Shown here in pieces: positions 16,893 through 24,111 of a DNA stretch of 64,000 nucleotides; position 1 is the first letter of the stretch; the number at the start of each line of letters is the position of its first letter. Below the pieces are notes generated by a model. That model was not told where the DNA came from, searched no databases, and saw nothing but the letters and a program-made list of their open reading frames with translations. The DNA lies in assembly GCA_963797255.1 (NCBI GenBank), contig CAWCOV010000012.1, positions 558,001 to 622,000 of the forward strand, in the 5' to 3' direction. Source of the stretch: JANXZS01 sp963797255. Lineage in GTDB: Bacteria > Acidobacteriota > Terriglobia > Terriglobales > Acidobacteriaceae. Made by a program: the position numbers and the translations under genes.

Positions 16893-17552
16893 CTACTTAG
16901 CTGACCGCTCTCTAGCTGCCCTCACAATGGCAAGATACTTCCGCGCATTCTCCGTCACTACTTCGGGCTTGCCTGCGCGGATCGCCCCGGCGTCCACCAA
17001 CTCGCCACCCACGCCCAAAGCAAACGCTCCTGCTTCTAAAAATTCCTGCGCCGTGGCCAGCGACACGCCGCCCGTCGGCACCAGTTCAATCTGTGGCAAC
17101 GGAGCCTTAATTGCCTTCAGATATTTCGCCCCTCCAACCGCGCTCGCTGGGAAAACCTTCACCACGTCCGCGCCTGCCTGCCACGCCGTCAATATCTCCG
17201 TCGGGGTCAACGCACCCGGCAGCACCGCCACGCCCTCGCGATTGCACACCTTAATCGTCTCCACATTCAGCGCAGGGCTCACAATAAATTGCGCGCCTGC
17301 ATCCATGCACTCGCGCGCCTTCTCCGCATCCAGCACCGTGCCCGCGCCAATCAGCAGGCGATCACCCGCCTCGGCCACCAGTCGCCGGATCAGCTCCACC
17401 GCACCCGGCACCGTCATCGTTACTTCCAGCACCGTTACGCCGCCCGCTTCAATCGCAGCCGCCAGTGCCAACGCCTCCTTCAGCGAACTCGCCCGCAACA
17501 CCGGAAGCAGTCCAACTTCATGAATCCGCCCCAACACCTCAGCCTTCGTCAT
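16893..17552 (-). CDS. eda: 2-dehydro-3-deoxyphosphogluconate (KDPG/KHG-type) aldolase
   Basis: 219 aa, the usual length for this TIM-barrel class I aldolase. Glu43 in VLEVTMTVPG is the general acid/base, and Lys132 in DVVKVFPAS forms the Schiff base. IGAGTVLD and LVPTGGVS bind the phosphate end. It splits 2-keto-3-deoxy-6-phosphogluconate (or the galactonate or 4-hydroxy-2-oxoglutarate analogue) into pyruvate plus an aldehyde. The Arg that E. coli Eda has after EVT is replaced by Thr here, as in many family members, so the substrate is not fixed by sequence. The start at 17552 has GGGATG upstream. Mannonate dehydratase 0.7 kb upstream makes 2-keto-3-deoxygluconate, so a role in uronate breakdown is likely; the kinase needed between them is not in the window. 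Confidence 0.92.
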   Translation of the reverse strand: MTKAEVLGRIHEVGLLPVLRASSLKEALALAAAIEAGGVTVLEVTMTVPGAVELIRRLVAEAGDRLLIGAGTVLDAEKARECMDAGAQFIVSPALNVETIKVCNREGVAVLPGALTPTEILTAWQAGADVVKVFPASAVGGAKYLKAIKAPLPQIELVPTGGVSLATAQEFLEAGAFALGVGGELVDAGAIRAGKPEVVTENARKYLAIVRAARERSAK

Positions 17553-17872
17553 CCAACATCCCTTCAATTCCGCTGACTCGTTATCTTTGTTTTTCCACTG
17601 ACTCGCTAACCACAAGCCCGCTGACTCGCTGTTGTTTCCGCTAACCGCTGCCCTGCAATGTGGGTGCCCCATCCTGGCCCGCCGTTGGCTAGGGTGGGAT
17701 TAAACCAATTTCGCAAGTCTCTGTTTTTGCCTTTCCATTAAACCCGTTGCTTTACTATTTATTGCAAACACATAACTCGCTAAACTTCTGACTTCCCGCT
17801 TTCGCTAACCGCTTTTTAGCTGACCGGAGTTTAGCTAACCGCCTTTTAGCTGTCCGCTTCTTAGCTGCTTTT
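17553..17872. repeat. Intergenic spacer with CTGACTCGCTAAC-type words and a family A-like palindrome
   Basis: About 320 bp. The same words as in the 16.5-16.9 kb array recur here (CGCTGACTCG, CGCTAACCGC, TTTTAGCTGACCGG, TTCTTAGCTG) but scattered rather than in regular units. No gene seen. Confidence 0.7.
17664..17700. repeat. Diverged family A repeat
   Basis: GGTGCCCCATCCTGGCCC with second arm GTTGGCTAGGGTGGGA. Both arms differ from the other copies in a compensating way (CCTGGCC / GGCTAGG). Confidence 0.65.
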
Positions 17873-18136
17873 TCACTTCCAGTGGTGGTGCGTCAGAACA
17901 ATCATAGGCACCACGATCCCTGTCCAGAAAAACCACTGTTGCCAATAGAACTTTTGCTTGAACAATCGCTTCACTCCAAACATCAGCGCAAATACAAACA
18001 CCACCCAGCCCAGCAAAATCGCCCAGTGCAAAAGCACAGCTGTGAACGTGCCGCGCGCCAAAAGCGAAAGCAGCCCCGCCCACGCCAACGGAACAAGCAC
18101 GTAGAGACGGTCTTTTACTACAGGCGATAAACTCAT
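17873..18136 (-). CDS. Small hypothetical membrane protein
   Basis: 87 aa with GGAGGG 9 nt upstream of the ATG at 18136. Three hydrophobic segments can be placed at about 11-28, 32-53 and 66-82, separated by short basic loops (KRLFKQKF), and it ends HHHWK. This fits a three-pass inner-membrane protein. No family recognised. It sits between mannonate dehydratase and the KDPG-type aldolase on the same strand, so a link to sugar-acid use is possible but unproven. An overlapping frame on the same strand lacks membrane-protein character. Confidence 0.65.
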   Translation of the reverse strand: MSLSPVVKDRLYVLVPLAWAGLLSLLARGTFTAVLLHWAILLGWVVFVFALMFGVKRLFKQKFYWQQWFFWTGIVVPMIVLTHHHWK

Positions 18137-18182
18137 ATCTCAGTCCCTCCATCCCATTTCGCTGACCTGCTGATTTGTTTGG

Positions 18183-18219
18183 GTGGCCCATTCAAGCCCT
18201 CAGTTGGCTTGAGTGGGAT
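18183..18219. repeat. Intergenic palindromic repeat, family A
   Basis: GTGGCCCATTCAAGCCC with second arm GGCTTGAGTGGG. The last repeat of this type seen in the window; none was noticed beyond about 18.3 kb. Confidence 0.8.
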
Positions 18220-18270
18220 AACAAATATCGCCAACCCCCACGCCTCACCTATTCCACTAACTTGCTGCTT

Positions 18271-19479
18271 TTACCAGTTAAATAAAGTCCCATCCAACTT
18301 ACGGTTCACCGGCAGATACGCCCGCTGGTAAGGAAATTTCGCCGCCAGCTTCTCATTGATATCCACTCCCAGCCCCGGCGCATCTCCCGGATACATATAC
18401 CCCGCATGATACGAGTACCCGTGCGGGAACACTTCGTCCGTGGTCGAACTGTGGTGCATGTACTCCTGTATGCCGAAATTCGGAATCGAGAGATCGAAGT
18501 GCAGCGCAGCGGCCATGCTCACCGGAGAAAGATCCGTCGGTCCATGGCTCCCCATCTGTACATGGTAGAGCGCCGCCAGGTCCGCCACGCGCCGCAGATG
18601 CGTCAGGCCGCCGCTGTGCGCCACGGTCATTCTCAAGTAATCGATCAGTTGTTCGGTAATCAGTTGCTGCGCGTCCCAGATGGAATTGAACACTTCGCCA
18701 ATCGCAATGGGAGTCGTGGTATGTTGCCGCATCAGCCGCAAACTCGCCTGCAGTTCCGCGGGTGTGGGATCCTCCAGCCAGAACAGCGTATACGGTTCCA
18801 CCGCCTTGCCCAGCCTTGCGGCTTCAATGGGAGTCAGCCGGTGATGGCAGTCGTGCAGCAGATGAAGTTCATTTCCAAATCGTAACCGTAACTGTTCGAA
18901 GAGCACGGGAACATGCAGCAGGTACTTTGTCGTCGACCATTCGCTTTCGGATGGCAGCCCGCGTTCCGCCGGCTCGTACGACATGCCGCTTTTCGCCACT
19001 CCATAAGTGGAGGCCAGCCCGGGAATACCCGACTGCGCCCGCACGGCCAGGTAGCCCTGCTCCACGTACTTCGCCACTTCGTCGGACGTCTCTTCGGTGT
19101 CGCGTCCGTTCGCGTGCGTGTAGACCATTACCCCGGTGCGACTCTTGCCGCCCAGCAGGTTATACACGGGAGTGTTTAACGCCTTGCCCTTGATGTCCCA
19201 CAGAGCCATGTCCACCGCGCCAATCGCCGCCATGGTTACGGGGCCGCGCCGCCAGTACGCGCCGCGATAGAGATATTGCCAGATGTCTTCGATCATGAAA
19301 GGATCCCGCCCGATCAGGCAGGGAAGCAGATGGTCTGAAAGATAGCTGGCCACGGCCAGCTCGCGGCCATTCAGTGTTCCATCGCCGAGGCCGTACACGC
19401 CTTCATCCGTCTCGATCTTCAACGTCACGAAATTCCGGTCAGGAGAACAGACGATCACTCGAGCATTCGTAATTTTCAT
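18271..19479 (-). CDS. manD: D-mannonate dehydratase, enolase superfamily (ManD/RspA)
   Basis: 402 aa, exactly the length of characterised ManD enzymes. Metal ligands fall at Asp210 (LLHDCHHR), Glu236 (WLEDPTP) and Glu262 (IGEVFN), and the catalytic Tyr159 (STYGV) and His212 are in the same numbered positions as in known ManD proteins. It dehydrates D-mannonate to 2-keto-3-deoxy-D-gluconate in hexuronate degradation. Some family members act weakly on gluconate or are regulators (RspA), but the full set of catalytic residues argues for an enzyme. It is upstream of the aldolase gene on the same strand, separated by a small membrane-protein gene and repeats. Confidence 0.93.
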   Translation of the reverse strand: MKITNARVIVCSPDRNFVTLKIETDEGVYGLGDGTLNGRELAVASYLSDHLLPCLIGRDPFMIEDIWQYLYRGAYWRRGPVTMAAIGAVDMALWDIKGKALNTPVYNLLGGKSRTGVMVYTHANGRDTEETSDEVAKYVEQGYLAVRAQSGIPGLASTYGVAKSGMSYEPAERGLPSESEWSTTKYLLHVPVLFEQLRLRFGNELHLLHDCHHRLTPIEAARLGKAVEPYTLFWLEDPTPAELQASLRLMRQHTTTPIAIGEVFNSIWDAQQLITEQLIDYLRMTVAHSGGLTHLRRVADLAALYHVQMGSHGPTDLSPVSMAAALHFDLSIPNFGIQEYMHHSSTTDEVFPHGYSYHAGYMYPGDAPGLGVDINEKLAAKFPYQRAYLPVNRKLDGTLFNW

Positions 19480-19850
19480 TGGTTCTGCCGCTTCTCCCTC
19501 GGAAACGCCTTACTGCTGTTTCACAACCTGCTGACTTGTACGCCAAAATCGGTCAGATTCTTTACTGGACTTAGGGTCAGTGTTATCGAAGACAGCAACA
19601 TTTGCCCAGACTGGTTACTCCCTCGGGTTACAGAAATCAAAAAATGTAACCCCAATAAATGTGTACAAAAGTGCGTGTTTTCGTGCCATTCCGGCATCGT
19701 TTTTAGCACCAAAAGCCACTCAAAACAAAGGTTTTTCCAATCCTGCGTCCCCAAAACAACCCGCAAAAATTGTTGCACCGATTCTATAACTTCCCACTCA
19801 GATAGACTCGTTTCAACAGTAAGACTTTTGCTTGAAACGGAGAATGTGAA
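19480..19850. other. Divergent intergenic region, nothing recognised
   Basis: About 370 bp between manD (minus) and the DUF885 gene (plus). No gene, repeat copy or clear promoter box stands out. Base composition changes here: the spacer is AT-richer than anything to its left. Confidence 0.5.
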
Positions 19851-21545
19851 TTGACGCAGCCCGCACGCTGGATGCTCCTGCTACTACTGTGCACAACCGC
19901 GATTCCAGGCCACGCGCAGAGCGTTGAAAAGTTAAGTGAAAGCTTCTGGGCATGGCGAGCGCAGGAGCAGCCCTTCACAACCGATGACATCCCGCGCATT
20001 GAACGGCCCAATGATTACCGCATCGATTGGTCCCTGCAAACAATCGAACTCCGCAAAAAACAACTAGCCGATTTCGAATCTCAATGGAAATCTTTGGCAC
20101 CGCAGAATACCGCAAATATTCATGATCAAGTCGACTATCGCCTTCTAGGGAGCGCTCTCGCACGCGTGCATTTTGAGTTGAGCATCGAGCAGGGATGGAA
20201 ACGAAATCCCCTGTTCTATGTCGACCAGACACTCGGTTCGATCTTCATTCTGCTGCTTCCGCCACCGCCCTTCGAGCCGGAGCGCCAACAGCAACTGGTT
20301 TCGCGCATGCAAAGCATTCCTGCAACGATTGCAGATGCCGAAACGAATTTAAGTGATATGCGACAGCCATTTGCGAAGCTCGCGATCGAGGCTCTCGACA
20401 AGCTGCCGGATCGCATGCAGAAGATGGAAGCCGCGCTCGCCCCGATGCTCACACCTGCCAGTCAAAAGGCACTCGCAGAGGCCACTCCTGCAGCGCTGAA
20501 GGCTCTCGTGGCGTATCGCTCGTGGCTTGAAGAGAAGATGCTTTCAGCGCGGAAGGACACAGCGATCGGTCGAGAAAACTACATCTACTTCCTGCGCAAT
20601 GTTGCGCTGCTTCCTTACACGCCGGAGCAACTGCTGGCGATGAGTCAACAGGAATGGAGTCGTTCCGTTGCCTTCGAAACTTACGAGAAAAATCGCACAG
20701 CCGGAGCAGCATCCGCGAAACTCTTTCCGAATGCTACAGCGCAGATCGCCGCAGAAAAAGTGGATGAAGAAGCGGTTCGCAAGTTTCTCGTGGATCAGAA
20801 AATCCTGAGCGTCCCCTCTGGAACAAAGCACTATCGCAATCTGAAGGTACCCGCATACGTTGAACCATTTCAAGAGTTGGGAGTCCTGGATGATCTGACA
20901 GGACCGTCGCGGCTCGACCAGGAAGGGACCAGCTACATTCACGATCCGAGTCCTGCGCTCGGTTTCTTCGGCCTTTCCACGGCTTACGACCCGCGGCCTA
21001 TCCTCGTGCATGAGGGCGTACCCGGCCACTACTTCCAACTCACTCTCGGGTGGAAAAGCGCCGACCCGGTGCGGCGGCACTATTATGATTCCAACGCGAA
21101 CGAAGGCATTGGATTTTACGCTGAGGAGATGATGCTGCAAGCAGGATTGTTTGATGACAATCCGCACACTCGCGAGACAATTTACAGCTTTATGCGACTT
21201 CGCGCGCTCCGCGTGAGAGTGGATGTAAAGCTCGCGCTTGGCGAATTTACGTTGGAACAAGCCGCGGACTACCTGGCCCGAACAGTACCCATGGATTCTC
21301 AAACAGCTATGGAGGAGGCTACTCTGTTTGCGAGCGCACCAGGTCAGGCCATCTCGTATCAAATCGGAAAGCTGCAGATTGTAGAGTTACTTTCCGATGC
21401 GAGAAGGGCAGAGGGCGAAAAGTTTTCTCTTCAAAAGTTCCATGATTTCGTCTGGGAAAATGGGAACGTTCCAATTTCGCTGCAGCGATGGGAGTATCTA
21501 AAGGATGCGAGCGAGGTCCCGTCGGTGATGCCCGCGCCTCAATAG
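19851..21545 (+). CDS. Secreted DUF885-family protein (putative metallopeptidase)
   Basis: 564 aa. A signal peptide (about 1-23, ending HAQ) is followed by the all-helical DUF885 domain. The likely zinc site is VHEGVPGHYFQ (an HExxxxH pattern) with downstream NEGIGFYAEEMM, as seen across the family. Members resemble thermolysin-clan or M32-like peptidases, but activity has been shown for few. The TTG start at 19851 is preferred because GGAGA lies 7 nt before it; the alternative ATG at 19872 would also leave a usable signal peptide. It is convergent with the Gfo/Idh/MocA gene downstream. No operon partner. Confidence 0.87.
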   Translation: MTQPARWMLLLLLCTTAIPGHAQSVEKLSESFWAWRAQEQPFTTDDIPRIERPNDYRIDWSLQTIELRKKQLADFESQWKSLAPQNTANIHDQVDYRLLGSALARVHFELSIEQGWKRNPLFYVDQTLGSIFILLLPPPPFEPERQQQLVSRMQSIPATIADAETNLSDMRQPFAKLAIEALDKLPDRMQKMEAALAPMLTPASQKALAEATPAALKALVAYRSWLEEKMLSARKDTAIGRENYIYFLRNVALLPYTPEQLLAMSQQEWSRSVAFETYEKNRTAGAASAKLFPNATAQIAAEKVDEEAVRKFLVDQKILSVPSGTKHYRNLKVPAYVEPFQELGVLDDLTGPSRLDQEGTSYIHDPSPALGFFGLSTAYDPRPILVHEGVPGHYFQLTLGWKSADPVRRHYYDSNANEGIGFYAEEMMLQAGLFDDNPHTRETIYSFMRLRALRVRVDVKLALGEFTLEQAADYLARTVPMDSQTAMEEATLFASAPGQAISYQIGKLQIVELLSDARRAEGEKFSLQKFHDFVWENGNVPISLQRWEYLKDASEVPSVMPAPQ

Positions 21546-21559
21546 CAAACACGCAGAAT

Positions 21560-21590
21560 GAGACGCTTCGCTTTTTTCGAGGACCGTCTC
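21560..21590. terminator. Possible bidirectional terminator between convergent genes
   Basis: GAGACG ... CGTCTC arms enclose a 19-nt loop with a run of T. It sits between two converging stops, where a terminator is expected, but the hairpin is weak. Confidence 0.3.
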
Positions 21591-21597
21591 GAAAACG

Positions 21598-22875
21598 CTA
21601 CTTGAACTGGCTCATGTTGATGTTGAGCTTGTAAACCTCGTCGTGGGCGAGCAGTTCATCCCACGTTACTTCTCGACCCAAGCGTCCGGACATGCGTCCC
21701 AACATTGCGCTCAGTGCACTCTCAACGCCAACGGCTGCCTGATTGTGGAATTTACTTGTGGTAATGCTTTGTATAAAGCCGCGGTCCTTCTCCTGGTCGG
21801 CATGGGCCAGGTTATCGGAGAACGCCCCGTTGGCTGCAAATTCGGCAGGCTTATTCGCATCCTGCGGCGGAGTATCGCCGGCCCATGTCCACGCGTTTTG
21901 TCCGACGATGCGCACAGGACCGGCGTAAGGAGATTCCGAGATGCCGATGGATCCAAAGACGCGTTCAGACACGTCAAACCAATCCAGATTTCCGAATTGT
22001 GTCGTAGACAGGCTGACGTGAACATTGTCCGGATAAGTGAAGTCGACCTGGTAGTTATCCCATGTGTCGCCGAAGTGTGTAAGAACGTTTCGTCCCCCGG
22101 TAGCAAAGGCCTTGGTGGGATGGGAGGCGAGCATCCAGTTGCAGATGTCAATGACGTGGATGTTTTGCTCGACCAGGATGTCGCCTGAGAGTTGGCGATC
22201 CCATAGCCAGTTGCGAATGCGAAGCTCGTCTGCCGACATCGTTGGCGGCCGATCGGGATATTTCGATGCGGGCGCATTGTAGTGCGCATCAATGGAAACG
22301 ATCTTGCCCAACGCGCCGTCATGAATTCGGCGGACTAGTTCCACATAGGGAGGTGCACTCCGAAGCTGGAAGCCAACATCGAGGCTTAAGCGTCCATCCG
22401 CTCGTTTACCAATTTCGAGGACCTGGTTTGCTTGAGCGACATCTACGGCGACCGGTTTTTCGCAATAGACATGCTTGCCTGCGGTGACCACGGCGTCGAG
22501 ATGTTGCGTGTGAAACCATGGCGGTGTCGAGATCTGAACAGCGTCAATGTCCTTTGATGAAGCGATGTCTTCAAAGGCCTTGTACCCATGGAAGAGAAGC
22601 TTAGAATCGGGGCCTGCATAGCCCAGGGAAATATTCAGTTTGTCGAAGTATGCCTTTCCTTTCTCAAGCTGGTCTGGAAAGAGATCGCCAAGTGCGATGA
22701 TGCGCGCGCTGGTATTGTTCGCAAAGGAGGTTGCTACGGAAGTGCCGCGGTTGCCGCAGCCGAGCAGCGCCAGACGAACAGCAGAGTTTGCTTCATAGCC
22801 GAAGGCCGTCCTGGACTTGAGGATTAGCAGCCCCGAGGCTGCTGCAGCAGTACCGATGAAATTTCTTCTATCCAC
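21598..22875 (-). CDS. Gfo/Idh/MocA-family oxidoreductase with Tat-like signal
   Basis: 425 aa. The N-terminus MDRRNFIGTAAAASGLL is a twin-arginine-type leader, so the folded, cofactor-loaded enzyme is probably exported. The Rossmann motif LLGCGNRGTSV binds NAD(P), VYCEKPVAVD is the family's EKP motif, and the C-terminal domain (about 165-400) binds the sugar. AAGGAG precedes the GTG start at 22875. The stop of the upstream isomerase-like gene is 12 nt away. Secreted pairs of this kind in Acidobacteria and Planctomycetes are thought to oxidise sugars or cyclitols; the precise substrate is unknown. Confidence 0.9.
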   Translation of the reverse strand: MDRRNFIGTAAAASGLLILKSRTAFGYEANSAVRLALLGCGNRGTSVATSFANNTSARIIALGDLFPDQLEKGKAYFDKLNISLGYAGPDSKLLFHGYKAFEDIASSKDIDAVQISTPPWFHTQHLDAVVTAGKHVYCEKPVAVDVAQANQVLEIGKRADGRLSLDVGFQLRSAPPYVELVRRIHDGALGKIVSIDAHYNAPASKYPDRPPTMSADELRIRNWLWDRQLSGDILVEQNIHVIDICNWMLASHPTKAFATGGRNVLTHFGDTWDNYQVDFTYPDNVHVSLSTTQFGNLDWFDVSERVFGSIGISESPYAGPVRIVGQNAWTWAGDTPPQDANKPAEFAANGAFSDNLAHADQEKDRGFIQSITTSKFHNQAAVGVESALSAMLGRMSGRLGREVTWDELLAHDEVYKLNINMSQFK

Positions 22876-22887
22876 AGCTGGTGCTCC

Positions 22888-23880
22888 TTAGGAATGGCTG
22901 GAGAGGACGTTGGCAATTATCTTTTCAAGGTAAACTTTTTCGTTCTTTACGTCTTCGACCTGCTGCGGTCCTGAGGTCTCACGCTCAATCGTAATTGCGC
23001 CTTGATAGCCGAGCTGATGAAGGCGTGTGAAAACACGCTGGAAATCCACATATCCCTTACCAATCAGAACTTCTTCGCCGAGCTTTGATGGATCGGTTGG
23101 CCATTTCCCATCTTTGGCGTGAACGCTTCTTACGTAGGGACCGATAATTTCCACTGCATCGACGGGGTTTGCTTTGCCATAGAGGATGACGTTAGCGGTA
23201 TCCAGTCCAACGCCGAGAGTCGGCACATCGACGTCTTTGATTGCCCTCAGGAGTGTCGTCGGTGTTTCCTGGCCCGTCTCCATGAGGAAATTTTGGCCGT
23301 TGCCTGCGCAGTGCTTCGCGACCTCACGGATGGCCAATACAGATTCTTCGTAGAGCGCATCCTTCGGATTTTCCGGAATGAAACCGCAATGCGTTTGCAC
23401 CTGGGGAATGCCTATGAGCTTCGCGAAATCGGAAGTCTGCTTCAGCGCATCGATTCTCGCCTGGCGAGTCGGACGAGGCACCAGGCCAATGGTAGCGGGA
23501 CCTTGCATGAAATCCCATACAAGGGGCTCCGGCCTAACCACCTCTGCGCAGGTCGCGACGATGTTGTATTTCTCCAGCAGACCCTTCAGCTCCGTGGCGA
23601 GCGCAGGCGTAAATTTGCCGATATATTCGTCGAGGGAAAAGAAGCAGTTGGTGAATCCCATTTGCTTGACGCGGGAGATGGTTTCTTCCGGGCCGTGTGC
23701 GGGCTGGATCAAAAGGCCGACTGCCATGGGCTTCAGTCCGCCCTGCGGTGGAACTTCTGCTGCCAATGAGGAGAGCATTCGTGGAACTCCAAGGGAGTTA
23801 ATTGTAGAGGCTCCACCGAAATGTCCAGCGTGGACGACGGCGGTTCCGACCACGGCACCCAGAAACTCTCTGCGACGCAT
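22888..23880 (-). CDS. Sugar phosphate isomerase/epimerase-like TIM-barrel protein with Tat-like signal
   Basis: 330 aa. It begins MRRREFLGAVVG, a twin-arginine leader, then a xylose-isomerase-like TIM barrel with metal-binding-type motifs METGQE, LGVGLDTAN, VRSVHAKDGKW and ITIERET at the strand ends. Two more in-frame ATGs lie 3 and 12 nt upstream. The 23880 start is preferred because GGAGG (23890-23886) is 5 nt before it. It heads a two-gene operon with the Gfo/Idh/MocA protein, and the shared Tat-like leaders suggest that both work in the periplasm on the same sugar-like compound. Confidence 0.88.
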   Translation of the reverse strand: MRRREFLGAVVGTAVVHAGHFGGASTINSLGVPRMLSSLAAEVPPQGGLKPMAVGLLIQPAHGPEETISRVKQMGFTNCFFSLDEYIGKFTPALATELKGLLEKYNIVATCAEVVRPEPLVWDFMQGPATIGLVPRPTRQARIDALKQTSDFAKLIGIPQVQTHCGFIPENPKDALYEESVLAIREVAKHCAGNGQNFLMETGQETPTTLLRAIKDVDVPTLGVGLDTANVILYGKANPVDAVEIIGPYVRSVHAKDGKWPTDPSKLGEEVLIGKGYVDFQRVFTRLHQLGYQGAITIERETSGPQQVEDVKNEKVYLEKIIANVLSSHS

Positions 23881-23986
23881 CATTTCCTCCATTCATAGAG
23901 AACAAGAAAGACTACAGGAGATACGCACCCGTGCAAAACGGATTATCAAGATGCTCTTGGGAACGCTGCATCGAGTGAGTGAAAGT

Positions 23987-24000
23987 ACTGTGTCCACAGT
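23987..24000. promoter_or_regulatory. Perfect dyad ACTGTG-TC-CACAGT, candidate operator
   Basis: A 6-bp perfect inverted repeat with a 2-nt centre, 107 nt upstream of the isomerase-like gene's start. It is the right size for a dimeric repressor site. No regulator gene is adjacent to tie it to. Confidence 0.3.
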
Positions 24001-24111
24001 GCGGCGAGATTTATCCAGTCGTCCGCCGGAGGACTTTCCTGGGTAGCACCACGAGTTTTGCAGATGGACGATCAAGGAGGGAGGGGTTGCAAGGCGGTCC
24101 CTCCTAATCGA

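Larger units (their letters stand above)
16481..16895. repeat. Tandem array of about 144 bp units built from CTGACTCGCTAAC-like words
   Basis: Two nearly identical units (from about 16481 and 16626) share CTCGCTGAC words, TTGCTTCTTGCTAACCGC, TTTAGCTGACCGG, TTTAGCCGTCTTTCAGG, a family A palindrome and AAACATGTTTTG. A third, degenerate unit runs from about 16769 into the end of the aldolase gene, with short CGCTAACGCGCTGACTCG repeats inside it. Units are too long and too similar throughout to be a CRISPR array. Confidence 0.85.

Noticed and set aside
16481..16895. CRISPR array
   Set aside because: Units are about 144 bp and alike along their whole length, without unique spacers, and no cas gene is present.
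17835..18191. 118-codon frame overlapping the small membrane-protein gene on the same strand
   Set aside because: The overlapping 87-aa frame has the better ribosome-binding site and coherent hydrophobic helices.
18220..21000. Replication origin suggested by the change in strand composition
   Set aside because: No dnaA, no DnaA-box cluster and no origin-linked genes. The change follows gene content as much as position.
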